From assembly GCA_964622545.1 (NCBI GenBank), contig CAZUQM010000019.1:57543-121542 (forward strand): 64,000 bases of DNA, given 5' to 3'. The translations under genes were made by a program, and so were the position numbers. This stretch comes from JAFGLZ01 sp964622545. GTDB taxonomy: Bacteria > Planctomycetota > Phycisphaerae > UBA1845 > JAFGLZ01. The notes beneath the pieces are model-generated. The model made no database searches and had not been told where the DNA came from. It saw only the letters and a list, made by a program, of their open reading frames with translations. Below are positions 53,858 through 62,646 of the stretch, piece after piece; within the stretch, counting starts at the first letter, position 1; every line of letters begins with the position of its first letter.

Positions 53858-54235
53858 ATGAGCGATTCCAGCCAGCGCACCGTCGCCGTCGTCGGCGCAT
53901 CGACCGATCGCAGCAAGTTCGGCAACAAGGCCGTCCGGGCCTACCTGAAGCAGGGCTGGCGGGTGTACCCCGTCTCGCCCAAGGCCGACGAGATCGAGGG
54001 CCTGCAGGCCTACCCCTCCGTCCGCGACCTGCCCGGTGCGGTCGACCGCGTCAGCGTGTATCTGCCGCCGGCCGTGGGGCTGAAGGTCCTCGACGACATC
54101 GCCGCCGTCGCACCGGGCGAGCTGTTCATCAATCCGGGCGCCGAGAGCGAAGAGCTCGTGGCCAGGGCCCGCGACCTCGGCCTCGACCCTATCCTGGCGT
54201 GCAGCATCATCGACATCGGCGAGGAGCCCGACTGA
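53858..54235 (+). CDS. CoA-binding domain protein (YccU-like)
   Basis: 125 residues, a stand-alone CoA-binding Rossmann domain: VAVVGASTDRSKFGNKAVRA, GWRVYPVSPKADEIEGL, VDRVSVYLPPAVGLKVLDD, and LFINPGAESEELV. Residue spacing matches the small YccU group, whose role is not firmly known but may include binding CoA or nucleotides. ATG 53858 is the first Met with a sensible fold start; ACGAGG lies upstream. Divergent from the ICMT-like gene; the gap of nearly 300 bp between them contains no convincing promoter or gene. Confidence 0.92.
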   Translation: MSDSSQRTVAVVGASTDRSKFGNKAVRAYLKQGWRVYPVSPKADEIEGLQAYPSVRDLPGAVDRVSVYLPPAVGLKVLDDIAAVAPGELFINPGAESEELVARARDLGLDPILACSIIDIGEEPD

Positions 54236-54333
54236 CGGTCGGCCATGCCTGCGCCCACCCCTCTGTCGCGCCTGGACAGCGCTGGGGCCACCGCGGCGCT
54301 GCCCAGCGGCAACAAGATGTAAGTCATTTCTAA

Positions 54334-54640
54334 TTATTGCTTTAAGGTAGAAAGCCCCGGCGCGCGCTCCGCGATGTTGCCCTTCGTCAACCTTGCCCGC
54401 ATAACCGGAACATGCCTCGCAGCCGTATCGTCGGCCATCTGTAGGCATATCCATTTGTGCAGCAGTAGTTTAAGACGGAGATTCGTCGGTGCTCGTCCCT
54501 CGGCCGCCTGGAATGCATCTTGCACGATGTCCCAACGGAGTGGGTAAGGAGCCGAACGATGACCCTTCAGCACACATACGATCAGGTCGTCTGGTTCTTC
54601 CAACGCAAGACACGCATCATCTTCCTGACGATCATGTCCT
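54334..54640 (-). pseudogene. Possible 5'-truncated gene remnant, family not recognised
   Basis: In the 489-bp gap between the CoA-binding and MFS genes a minus-strand frame is open to its TAA at 54334. It reads like natural protein (LALEEPDDLIVCVLKGHRSA, WDIVQDAFQAAEG, LRLKLLLHKWICLQMADDTA) and has lower GC than its surroundings. No ATG, GTG or TTG with a ribosome site exists where the protein-like part begins; the frame continues to 54876 only as antisense to the MFS gene. It may be the tail of a lost gene. Alternatively it is noise. Confidence 0.3.
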
Positions 54641-54657
54641 ACGCCGCCCTCTGCTAG
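54559..54657 (+). CDS. Possible 32-residue membrane peptide upstream of the MFS gene
   Basis: ATG 54559 has AAGGAG with seven-base spacing, a better ribosome site than most real genes here. It encodes a peptide with a basic centre and hydrophobic end (FQRKTRIIFLTIMSYAALC). It ends 67 bp before the MFS transporter start. Could be a small membrane protein or leader peptide; it competes with the minus-strand remnant in the same place. Evidence is only the ribosome site and hydrophobicity. Confidence 0.25.
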   Translation: MTLQHTYDQVVWFFQRKTRIIFLTIMSYAALC

Positions 54658-54724
54658 CGACGCCGCGCCTTGCGACCAACTCGCCTGCCCGATAGAACTT
54701 ACCGTTTCGGGAGGTCGGTTCGGG

Positions 54725-55918
54725 ATGTGGCGCACCATCATCCAGCTTTTCAGTCTCGCCATGGGGCACGCCTGCGTCGACGGCTGCGCGACCATGGTCC
54801 ATCCGCTGATCCGCGCCCGTGTGGACACCTTTGGCATGCCGGCCGAGACGATCGCATGGCTCACCACGATCGTCATGACCGTGACCTGCTCGCTCAGTCA
54901 GCCGCTGTTTGCCCTCTGGTCCGACCGCTGGGGGGGACGATGGGTCTCCCTCGTAGCGCCCTTTACCGCCGGCGTGGCCATGGCCGCGGCGATCGAGTCG
55001 GTCCATCCCGCGAGCATGGCCATCTGGCTGGGCGTCTGTGGTTTGTCGGTGGCGGTGTATCACCCGACACCGGCGGCCATGGTGGGCGACCTGCTGCCCG
55101 GCCGGCGGACGTTCTCGCTGGCGGTCTTTCTGGGCGGGGGCATGATCGGGCTCGGCGTGGGGCCCGTCGCCGTCTCGTACATTTTCGAGCACGTGGGCGA
55201 CGACGGGGGATGGTGGCTGCTGGCCGTGGCCGCGCCGACGGCGATCGCCCTGCTGATCAGTTGCGGGCCGGCCCGGCACCTGGGCGGCACGGCCCAGTCG
55301 CTCGGATCACTTCGGGCCGCGATCCAGGGCCACCGAAAATCGATGCTCGTGCTGGTCACGATGGCCTCATGCCGCTCGTGGACGACCATGGGGCTGGTGC
55401 TGGGGATGACGCTCCTGACCGAGCGCCAGGGGACGAGCATCACCTGGACGGGCGTGCTGCTGTCGGCGTTCCTCTTCAGCGGCGGCGTGACGGGGCTGGC
55501 CTCGGGCCTCTTCTTCCACCCGAAACGTGAGCGTCTGGTCCTGGTGATCACGTCGATGGTCGCGCTGGTCGCCACGGCGCTGATGCCGTTCGGCGGAGCC
55601 GCCGGCATGGTCATCTGCTCGGTGATCGCCGGAGCGAGCCTCCAGGGCGTCAACCCGCTCGTGGTGGCGATGAGCCAGCGGCTGCTGCCGTCGGGCTCGC
55701 GGATGGCCTCGTCGCTCGTGATGGGATGGGCCTGGGGCGTCGGAGGGCTGCTCGGCCTCATCGTCACGATCATCGATCCGCTGGAGCTGGCGTTCGTCGC
55801 GGTCGGCCTGGTCATGCTACCGGCGGCGGTCCTGACGTTGATGTTGCCCGAGGTGCCGCACACGAGACGGGCCGAACCCGTGGTCGTTCCGCCGGCCCAT
55901 ACCGCACGATCGACGTGA
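54725..55918 (+). CDS. Major facilitator superfamily transporter (Fsr-like)
   Basis: 397 residues with about 11-12 membrane segments. The loop between helices 2 and 3 is LFALWSDRWGGRW, an MFS motif-A variant (G-x-L-x-D-R). Helix 4-5 YHPTPAAMVGDLLPGRRTFS recalls the fosmidomycin-resistance group of MFS exporters, and the second half starts after a charged loop near residue 200. GGGAGG lies about ten bases upstream of ATG 54725. It probably exports a small molecule or drug. gpsA follows after 67 bp on the same strand. Confidence 0.88.
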   Translation: MWRTIIQLFSLAMGHACVDGCATMVHPLIRARVDTFGMPAETIAWLTTIVMTVTCSLSQPLFALWSDRWGGRWVSLVAPFTAGVAMAAAIESVHPASMAIWLGVCGLSVAVYHPTPAAMVGDLLPGRRTFSLAVFLGGGMIGLGVGPVAVSYIFEHVGDDGGWWLLAVAAPTAIALLISCGPARHLGGTAQSLGSLRAAIQGHRKSMLVLVTMASCRSWTTMGLVLGMTLLTERQGTSITWTGVLLSAFLFSGGVTGLASGLFFHPKRERLVLVITSMVALVATALMPFGGAAGMVICSVIAGASLQGVNPLVVAMSQRLLPSGSRMASSLVMGWAWGVGGLLGLIVTIIDPLELAFVAVGLVMLPAAVLTLMLPEVPHTRRAEPVVVPPAHTARST

Positions 55919-55985
55919 GCCCACGCGTCGACCGGCATCTGATTCTGAACGCGACCCGACACAGACGAAGGACGGAGCTCTCGAC

Positions 55986-56981
55986 ATGCCCAAGACGATT
56001 GGCATCATCGGCGACGGGGCGATGGCGACCGTGTGTGGCATGATCCTCACCGACAGCGGCCACCACGTGAAGCTCTACAGCATGTTCGACGACCACCTCG
56101 AGGCCATGCGGGCTTCGCGCCGAAACGAGCGCTACCTGCCGGATCTTCCCTTGCCCGAGGCGATGGTCCTGACCGAGGAGCCCGGCGAGGTCTTCGCAGA
56201 CGCGGACTTCGTCCTGTCGGCCATGCCGTGTCAGTTCATCCGGGCATGGTGGGGCCCGGTCGTCGACGCCGCGGCCAGAGACGTGCCGGTGTGCAGCATC
56301 ACCAAGGGCATCGAGAATGGGTCCCTCCTGCGGCCCAGCGAGGTGCTGCGCGACCTGCTGGGACCGATCCCGGTGGCGGCGCTCAGCGGCCCGAACATCG
56401 GTCCGGAGCTGGCCCGGCGGCTGCCCGCCACGGCCGTCGTCGCCGGCGAGGACGAAAGCCTGGCCCGGTTCATCCAAGAGGCCTTCGCGACCGATTGGTT
56501 TCGCGTCTACACGAACGTCGACCTGGTCGGCGTGGAGCTGGCCGGCGCGGTCAAGAACGTCATCGCCCTGGCCGCCGGTGCGGTGGATGGTCTCGGCGCG
56601 GGCTGCAACGCCAAGGCCGCGCTGCTGACGCGGGGCATCGCCGAGATCGCGCGGCTCGGTGATGCGTTGGGGGCCCGGCGCGAGACTTTCGCCGGACTGG
56701 CCGGGCTCGGTGACCTGGTCACGACGTGCATCTCGCCGGTGGGCCGCAACCGCTCGACGGGTGAGCGGATCGGGCGGGGCGAGACGGTCGAGCACATCCT
56801 GCAGACGACCACCTCCGTCGTCGAAGGCCTGGCCACCACGAAGAGCGTGATGCAGCTCGCCGAGCGGCACGGCGTGGAGATGCCCATCACGGCCGCCATC
56901 CACGCGGTTCTGTTCGAGGGTCGCGACGTCCGCGACGCCATCACCGACCTGATGGGCCGCCGGCTGCGCAGCGAAGACTGA
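55986..56981 (+). CDS. gpsA: NAD(P)-dependent glycerol-3-phosphate dehydrogenase
   Basis: Reduces dihydroxyacetone phosphate to sn-glycerol-3-phosphate for phospholipid synthesis. 331 residues. The nucleotide loop is GIIGDGAMATVCGMIL (GxGxxA), then VLSAMPCQFIR, ITKGIENGSLLRPSEVL, ALSGPNIGPELA, the catalytic lysine in LAGAVKNVIALAAGAVDGL, and AGLGDLVTTCISPVGRNRST near the substrate end. Full length for GpsA, cytoplasmic. Ends seven bases before a convergent URO-D family gene, so termination signals must lie inside the coding ends. Confidence 0.95.
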   Translation: MPKTIGIIGDGAMATVCGMILTDSGHHVKLYSMFDDHLEAMRASRRNERYLPDLPLPEAMVLTEEPGEVFADADFVLSAMPCQFIRAWWGPVVDAAARDVPVCSITKGIENGSLLRPSEVLRDLLGPIPVAALSGPNIGPELARRLPATAVVAGEDESLARFIQEAFATDWFRVYTNVDLVGVELAGAVKNVIALAAGAVDGLGAGCNAKAALLTRGIAEIARLGDALGARRETFAGLAGLGDLVTTCISPVGRNRSTGERIGRGETVEHILQTTTSVVEGLATTKSVMQLAERHGVEMPITAAIHAVLFEGRDVRDAITDLMGRRLRSED

Positions 56982-56988
56982 CCGGCCG

Positions 56989-58089
56989 CTAAAGCGGAAT
57001 CGGGTACCGGCCGAGGTCGTGGGCGAGGCGCATCGCCTGCACCAGATTCGCCGCGGCCTGGTCGGTGAGCGTCCGACGGGGCACCGCTGCCGACAGGTCG
57101 ATCATGAAGCCGCCTCCGCGAGCGGCCGAGGCGAGCGTCTGATGCACCCACCCTTCGATCTGGGCCAGGCTGCCTTGTTCGAGCAGGTCGTGGCTGAGGC
57201 AGGCGATGAGACACGCGCCGTTCCCGAGCGCCTGTTTGATTCGCCCCAGGTCGCAGTCGTCGCTGAGGGGCACGTCCGGCAGAGCCAGGCCGTCCATGCC
57301 GACGCGCCGACTGAGATCGACCACGGGCACGGTGCCCTTGTCGGCCTGTAGAATGACCTGTCGGTCAACGTGGCTGCGAAGCGTATCGACGAACCGCCGG
57401 TCGTAGTCGATCAGGCGTTCGGTCAGCTCCGGGCCGGTCAGGGGGTCCGTGCCGGCGACATGTTTGTGACGCAGCCGATAGATCGGGCCGAGTCCCGCGT
57501 CGAGGCACGTCCAGAGGCCTTCGAGGAGCCGGTCGAACAGGGTGTCCAGCAGTTCCTCCAAGAGTCCGCAGTGATCGCGCCGCAACTCGCCGAGGGCGCG
57601 CGGATCGATCCACTCGCTCAAGACGGTCGGTCCGGGCATGGTCACCTGGGCGACGGCCTTCCCGGCGAGCCGCGCCCGCGCCTCGCGGAAACCGTGGGCG
57701 TCGAGCCGGAGCGGCACGTACGGGATGGAGAGGGCGCGTTCGGCGTCTTCGACCGAGCGGATCCAGCGCTTGACCACACCGCGCTCGCGCCAGCCGACGC
57801 GGACGATCTCGGTGAGCGGGCCGTCCGGCGTGTGGATGACCTGCTCGATGCGGCCCTGGCCGAGGTCGCGCTGCTCGAGCCACCGGTTGCCGGCCGTCAG
57901 CATGACGGGTGTGGGATAGGACCAGTCGAAAACGACGTCGGCGTAGGTTTCGACGGCCTGGAGCACATCCTCGTAGGCCGGCAGGGTGGTGTACCAATCC
58001 TCGACATAGGGGTTCAGCGGTGTCAGGATCGGCACGCGGTCCGGCTGGCCGCCCCGCAGGGCGGTTAGGACGCGCGTCTCGACGTTCAT
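56989..58089 (-). CDS. Uroporphyrinogen decarboxylase-family protein, second paralogue
   Basis: 366 residues from ATG 58089, giving the family-typical opening VETRVLTALRGGQPDRVPIL; a GTG at 58116 is possible, and neither has a strong ribosome site. Barrel segments YADVVFDWSYPTPVMLTAGN, AVAQVTMPGPTVLSEW, GLGPIYRLRHKH, and the end with DLSAAVPRRTL. It lacks HemE hallmarks and differs clearly from the paralogue at 43554. Likely a methyltransferase or a corrinoid-linked enzyme of the same broad family; substrate unknown. Divergent from the YhaM-like gene. Confidence 0.87.
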   Translation of the reverse strand: MNVETRVLTALRGGQPDRVPILTPLNPYVEDWYTTLPAYEDVLQAVETYADVVFDWSYPTPVMLTAGNRWLEQRDLGQGRIEQVIHTPDGPLTEIVRVGWRERGVVKRWIRSVEDAERALSIPYVPLRLDAHGFREARARLAGKAVAQVTMPGPTVLSEWIDPRALGELRRDHCGLLEELLDTLFDRLLEGLWTCLDAGLGPIYRLRHKHVAGTDPLTGPELTERLIDYDRRFVDTLRSHVDRQVILQADKGTVPVVDLSRRVGMDGLALPDVPLSDDCDLGRIKQALGNGACLIACLSHDLLEQGSLAQIEGWVHQTLASAARGGGFMIDLSAAVPRRTLTDQAAANLVQAMRLAHDLGRYPIPL

Positions 58090-58253
58090 CGGGCTGTGCG
58101 TATCGCCTTCGCTCACTTACCTTGCCAACTCCATGTATGCCGTCCGACGGGGCCGACCCGGCCAGGACGACCGGGCATCGGGTGGGGACGCGCTACCATT
58201 CTCGAATCTAGGATCGGCTTGTGCGGCTGTCAACTTGGGTTGGTTCGCCGGCG

Positions 58254-58282
58254 TTGCGTCGCGGGGGGCTGGCGTCTATAGT
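58254..58282 (+). promoter_or_regulatory. Sigma70-like promoter of the YhaM-like gene
   Basis: TTGCGT (58254-58259) and TATAGT (58277-58282), exact 17-base spacer; very short leader of about 18 bases before ATG 58307 with AAGGAG inside it. Confidence 0.5.
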
Positions 58283-58306
58283 CGCCGGTCTGGGAAGGAG
58301 CGTGGT

Positions 58307-59293
58307 ATGGCGCGTCTGTTCATCGGAGACATGAAGCCCGGCGACCTGATCGACGATCAGGTCTTCCTGGTGAATTCCAAGGACCTTCGGACGACGACCC
58401 AGGGGTCGCTGTACATCCATGCGATCCTGGCCGATCGGACCGGGCAGGTGCCCGCGCGGTTCTGGCAGGCCACCCAGGGCATCTACGACGTGATGCCCGA
58501 GGGCGGCTTCATCAAGCTCAAGGGCCGGGCCGAGAACTACAAGGGCAACCTCCAGTTCATCATCGACGCGGTCCGTCCCGTCGAGCAGGACCAGGTGGAG
58601 CTGGAGGACTTCCTGCCCCGCACCGACAAGGACGTCGAGGCCATGTGGGCGCGGCTGCTCGAGATCCTCCGCGGGATCAAGAACGAGCACCTGCTGGCGC
58701 TCGTCGCTGCGTTCATTCGCGACGAGGCCTTCGCGGCGGCGTTCAAGAAGGCTCCGGCCGCGGCGCAGCTCCATCACGCGTACCTCGGGGGCCTGCTCGA
58801 GCACACGCTGAACATGCTCGAGGTGGCACTGGTCGTCGCGCCGAAGTATCCCGACGTGAGTCTCGATCTCGTGCTGGCCGGGGTGTTCTTCCACGACATG
58901 GGCAAGACGGCCGAGCTGAGCTACACGACGAACCTCAGCTACTCCGACGAGGGGCAATTGGTGGGCCATCTCGTCCAGGCGTGCGTCTGGCTCGATCGGC
59001 GGGCCGAGGCGGCCGCCGAGCAGACCGGCAAGCCCTTCCCGCCGGACCTGCTGACCGTGCTGAAGCACATCGTTTTGGCCCACCACGGCGTGCACGAGTT
59101 CGGCAGCCCCAAGCTCCCTGCCGTACCCGAGGCGATGCTGATCCACCATCTCGACAACATCGACGCCAAGATGAACACCATGTTCCGCATGATCCGCGAC
59201 GACACCGACGACCAGAGCGATTGGACCGGGTACGTGCGGGCGCTGGAGACGAAGATCTACAAGCGTGACGTGACGGCCGAGCCGGAGGTGTGA
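58307..59293 (+). CDS. 3'-5' exoribonuclease YhaM-like (OB fold plus HD domain)
   Basis: 328 residues from ATG 58307 with AAGGAG upstream. The N-terminal OB nucleic-acid-binding fold (VFLVNSKDLRTTTQGSLYIH, TGQVPARFWQATQ, KLKGRAENYKGNLQFIIDAV) is followed by an HD hydrolase domain: LHHAYLGGLLEHTLNM, LAGVFFHDMGKTAEL (HD), VLAHHGVHEFGSPKLP and HHLDNIDAKMN. This is the layout of YhaM/CBF1 3'-5' exonucleases that trim RNA. Sir2 and RNase R genes follow on the same strand (85 and 100 bp), consistent with an RNA-decay neighbourhood. Confidence 0.93.
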   Translation: MARLFIGDMKPGDLIDDQVFLVNSKDLRTTTQGSLYIHAILADRTGQVPARFWQATQGIYDVMPEGGFIKLKGRAENYKGNLQFIIDAVRPVEQDQVELEDFLPRTDKDVEAMWARLLEILRGIKNEHLLALVAAFIRDEAFAAAFKKAPAAAQLHHAYLGGLLEHTLNMLEVALVVAPKYPDVSLDLVLAGVFFHDMGKTAELSYTTNLSYSDEGQLVGHLVQACVWLDRRAEAAAEQTGKPFPPDLLTVLKHIVLAHHGVHEFGSPKLPAVPEAMLIHHLDNIDAKMNTMFRMIRDDTDDQSDWTGYVRALETKIYKRDVTAEPEV

Positions 59294-59378
59294 CTCCCGC
59301 CGGCGGCGGGGGAGGAGGCCGCCTCGACGTCGCCTGCGATCTCAGCCGCCGGGGCCGTCAGGCAGAGTAGGGCAATTC

Positions 59379-60200
59379 ATGAACGGTAGCGACGCCATCG
59401 AACGGGCGCGGGACGCGATGGCCCAGGCGCGGCACATCTGCGTCTTCAGCGGGTCGGGGCTGTCGGCCGAGAGCGGCATCCCGACGTTTCGGGACGAGGG
59501 AGGCATCTGGGAACGCTTCCCTCAGGAGCAGTTCGCTGAGATCGGCGGGCTCGTGCGGAGCTTTCTGACGCAGCCCGACCGGCTGCGCGAGTTCGTGGCC
59601 GAAGGCGTCGGCGACGCGGCCCGGGCGGCGCCGAACGAGGCCCACGTTGCCATCGCCCGCACGGAGCAGAAGAGGCGCGTGACCGTCGCCACGCAGAACA
59701 TCGACGGGCTGCATCAGGCCGCCGGCAGCGAAACCGTGCATGAGCTGCACGGCTCGCTCTTCGTCCTTCAGTGCACGGGGTGCGGCTGGCGACGGGAGTT
59801 GGGCCGCGAGACGATGCGGCAACTGGCCGCGGACCTGAGCGAGCCCCTGCCGCTGGTCGCCAAGCGAACGCGGCTGACGCGGCTGCTGCTGCGATTGCTG
59901 CCGCGGTGCGAGGTGTGTCGAGCCAGGATGCGTCCGGCCATCGTCTTCTTCGGCGAGCAATTGCCCCAGGACGCCTGGCACGCGGCCCAGACGGCGGCCG
60001 TCGACGCCGACGCGATGCTCGTGGTCGGCACGTCGGCGACGGTCTTTCCGGCCGCGATGCTGCCGGCCATCGCGCACGACACCGGCGCGAAGATCATCGT
60101 GGCCACACTCGATGCCGACTTCGTCGCGCCGTGGGCGGACGTGACGGTCGTCGGGGCGGCGACCGAGACCGTGCCCGCGATCTTCGAGGGCGTCGCCTGA
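59379..60200 (+). CDS. Sir2-family NAD-dependent protein deacylase
   Basis: Removes acyl groups from lysines using NAD. 273 residues, complete: CVFSGSGLSAESGIPTFRDE (NAD loop), TQNIDGLHQAAG, the catalytic histidine in HELHGSLFVLQC, zinc cysteines in CTGCGW and CEVCRARMRP, then PAIVFFGEQLP, and VGTSATVFPAAMLP. An insert of about 30 residues (LPLVAKRTRLTRLLLRLLPR) separates the two cysteine pairs, longer than in CobB. The gene sits between the YhaM-like exonuclease and RNase R genes. A start at ATG 59379 has only a weak AGGG ribosome site. Confidence 0.94.
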   Translation: MNGSDAIERARDAMAQARHICVFSGSGLSAESGIPTFRDEGGIWERFPQEQFAEIGGLVRSFLTQPDRLREFVAEGVGDAARAAPNEAHVAIARTEQKRRVTVATQNIDGLHQAAGSETVHELHGSLFVLQCTGCGWRRELGRETMRQLAADLSEPLPLVAKRTRLTRLLLRLLPRCEVCRARMRPAIVFFGEQLPQDAWHAAQTAAVDADAMLVVGTSATVFPAAMLPAIAHDTGAKIIVATLDADFVAPWADVTVVGAATETVPAIFEGVA

Positions 60201-60300
60201 CCCGTCTGCCATGACAACGGAACGTGTGGCCCCGTCGCCCCCGACTGGGCTTCCCCACAGCTCGCAGCCGGGGCGGCTGCGCTACAGAGAGGATTCACCC

Positions 60301-62637
60301 ATGAGCGGCGAAATGCCCGACCGCATCCTGCGGCACCTGAGCCAATCCGGCTACCGGCCCCAGAAGACGCGGGCCCTGGCCCGGTCGATGGGCATTGCCG
60401 ACCAGGAGTACAACGACTTCCGCAGCGCGGTCAAAGAGCTGATGGCCGCCGGCCGCATCGTCCTGGGCAGCAAGAACGCGCTCATGCTCGCCGAGCCGAC
60501 CGGCGCGGTCGTCGGCACGTACCGGGCCAACCCGCGCGGGTTCGGCTTCGTCGTGCCGCAGTCGCCCACCGCCCACGGCGATCTCTACATCCCCGAGGGC
60601 GAATCGCTGGACGCCATCACGGGCGATACCGTGAGGGCCCGCGTGCTCAAGCGAGGCAAGCGGCGCGGCGAGATGATCTACCACGGCCGGATTACCGAGG
60701 TGCTCGACCGGGCGGCGAACCAGTTCGTCGGCCAGCTCCGCCGCGATCAAGGTCGGTGGTTCGTCTGGCCCGACGGCAAGACCCTCAACGTGCCGATCTT
60801 CGTCAGCGACGTCGGGGCCAAGGGGGCCAAGCTGGGCGATCAGGTGGTCGTCGAGATCATCAGTTTCCCCACGGCCGAGACACGGGCCAAAGGCGTGATC
60901 ATCGAGCGGCTCGGCCGGCGCGACGACCCGGGCGTGGACGTCCGCAGCATCGTGCGGCAGTACAACATCCCGGACGAGTTTCCGCCGGCCGTCCGCGACG
61001 AGGCCCGCCGCGTCATCGGCTCGTTCGACCTCGACGCCGAGCTCGAGCGCCGCGAGGACTTCCGCGACCTGCTCATCGTGACGATCGATCCGGAGACGGC
61101 CCGCGACTTCGACGACGCCATCTCGCTCCGCAAGCTTTCCAAGGGCCGCTGGGAGCTGGGCGTGCACATCGCCGACGTCAGCGCGTTCGTAAGGGAGGGC
61201 TCCGAGCTGGACGCCGAGGCGCGCCTTCGCGGCAACAGCACCTACCTGCCGCAGTACGTCGTGCCCATGCTGCCCGAGGTGCTCAGCAACGGCCTGTGCA
61301 GCCTGCAGGAGGGCGAACCGCGGCTCGTCAAGAGCGTGTTCATCGAGTACGGCCGCGACGGCGACGTGCTGTCCAGCCGCTACGCCAACGGTGTGATCAG
61401 CTCGGCGCAGCGCTTCACCTACGATGAGGTCACGCAGGTCCTGGCCGGCAAGACGGGCGGCTACCGCAAGGACGTCGTCGGCCTGCTTAAGGACATGGAG
61501 AAGCTCGCCCGCGTCATCCAGCGCCGCCGGCTCGACGAGGGTATGATCGTGCTCGACCTGCCGGAGATCGAGCTCGACCTCGACGAGGACGGCCACGTGG
61601 TCGACGCGCACCCGGCCGACACGAGCTTCTCGCACACGATCATCGAGATGTTCATGGTCGAGGCCAACGAGGCCGTCGCGCGGCTGTTCGACGGGCTGGA
61701 CGTGCCGTTCCTGCGGCGCATCCATCCGGACCCGCCGGCCGAGTCGTCGCGGAACGTCGCGCGCTTCGTCAAGGTGCTGGGCCATACGATCAAGGGTCCG
61801 CTCGATCGCCAGGCGATGCTGGGCCTGCTGGCCAGCGTCAAGGGTCGGCCGGAGGCGATCGCGGTCAACATCGCGGTGCTGCGGTCGATGGAGGCGGCCT
61901 CGTACTCACCGCAGAAGGTCGGCCACTTCGCCCTGGCCAGCGAGTGGTATTGCCATTTCACCTCGCCCATCCGGCGCTATCCCGACCTGGCGATCCATCG
62001 TTTGCTCGACCGCCATTTCGAGGGCCGACTTCGCAGGAACGCCTCGCCGGCATCCATGGACATCCCCGACGCCAAGGACCTGGCCGCGCTGGGTGCCCAT
62101 TGCAGCTTCACCGAGCGCCGCAGCGAACAGGCCGAGCGCGAGTCGAAGCTTGTCAAGGTGCTCGAACTGCTGAGCCAGCGGATCGGCGAGGTCTTCGACG
62201 GCCTCGTGACGGGCGTGGCCAACGTCGGCGTCTTCGTGCAGTGCATCAAGTACGGCGTGGACGGGCTGATCCGGTTCAACGATCTGCCGGACGACTGGTG
62301 GGACATCGACGCCGCCAGCGGCAGCGCGGTCGGCGAGCGCTCGGGCCGGCGGATCACCATCGGCGATACGGTGCAGGTCGAGGTGCTGTCGGTCGACGTG
62401 CCGGGCCGGCTGCTTGACCTCGGTCTGGTCCAGCACAGCCGTCCGCGTGACAAGGACGAGAAGCAGGCCAAGCCGTCGCGGCGTCAGGGCAAATCGAAGG
62501 GCGGGGGCAAGGCCGAGACCCAGGGTAAGACCGAGGCCGGGTCGCGGGGCGGGGGCAAGCCCAAGTCGAAGCCGAAGACCAAGCGCGTCGGCGGCGGCAA
62601 GGCCCGCAAGAAGGCGGGACGGCGGAAGCGGAGGTAG
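60301..62637 (+). CDS. rnr: Ribonuclease R
   Basis: 3'-5' processive exoribonuclease that degrades structured RNA. 778 residues from ATG 60301 (GAGAGG upstream). Domains: N-terminal helix-turn-helix, two cold-shock domains (VVGTYRANPRGFGFVVPQ marks the first), the RNB core with active-site acids in TIDPETARDFDDAISLRK and GVHIADVSAFVREGS, the tail end FTSPIRRYPDLAIHRLLDR, an S1 domain (FDGLVTGVANVGVFVQC), and a Lys/Arg/Gly-rich C-terminal tail of about 60 residues. All hallmarks of an active enzyme. Follows the Sir2 gene by 100 bp, convergent with the Y-family gene (nine bp). Confidence 0.96.
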   Translation: MSGEMPDRILRHLSQSGYRPQKTRALARSMGIADQEYNDFRSAVKELMAAGRIVLGSKNALMLAEPTGAVVGTYRANPRGFGFVVPQSPTAHGDLYIPEGESLDAITGDTVRARVLKRGKRRGEMIYHGRITEVLDRAANQFVGQLRRDQGRWFVWPDGKTLNVPIFVSDVGAKGAKLGDQVVVEIISFPTAETRAKGVIIERLGRRDDPGVDVRSIVRQYNIPDEFPPAVRDEARRVIGSFDLDAELERREDFRDLLIVTIDPETARDFDDAISLRKLSKGRWELGVHIADVSAFVREGSELDAEARLRGNSTYLPQYVVPMLPEVLSNGLCSLQEGEPRLVKSVFIEYGRDGDVLSSRYANGVISSAQRFTYDEVTQVLAGKTGGYRKDVVGLLKDMEKLARVIQRRRLDEGMIVLDLPEIELDLDEDGHVVDAHPADTSFSHTIIEMFMVEANEAVARLFDGLDVPFLRRIHPDPPAESSRNVARFVKVLGHTIKGPLDRQAMLGLLASVKGRPEAIAVNIAVLRSMEAASYSPQKVGHFALASEWYCHFTSPIRRYPDLAIHRLLDRHFEGRLRRNASPASMDIPDAKDLAALGAHCSFTERRSEQAERESKLVKVLELLSQRIGEVFDGLVTGVANVGVFVQCIKYGVDGLIRFNDLPDDWWDIDAASGSAVGERSGRRITIGDTVQVEVLSVDVPGRLLDLGLVQHSRPRDKDEKQAKPSRRQGKSKGGGKAETQGKTEAGSRGGGKPKSKPKTKRVGGGKARKKAGRRKRR

Positions 62638-62646
62638 GGGGGCGTC

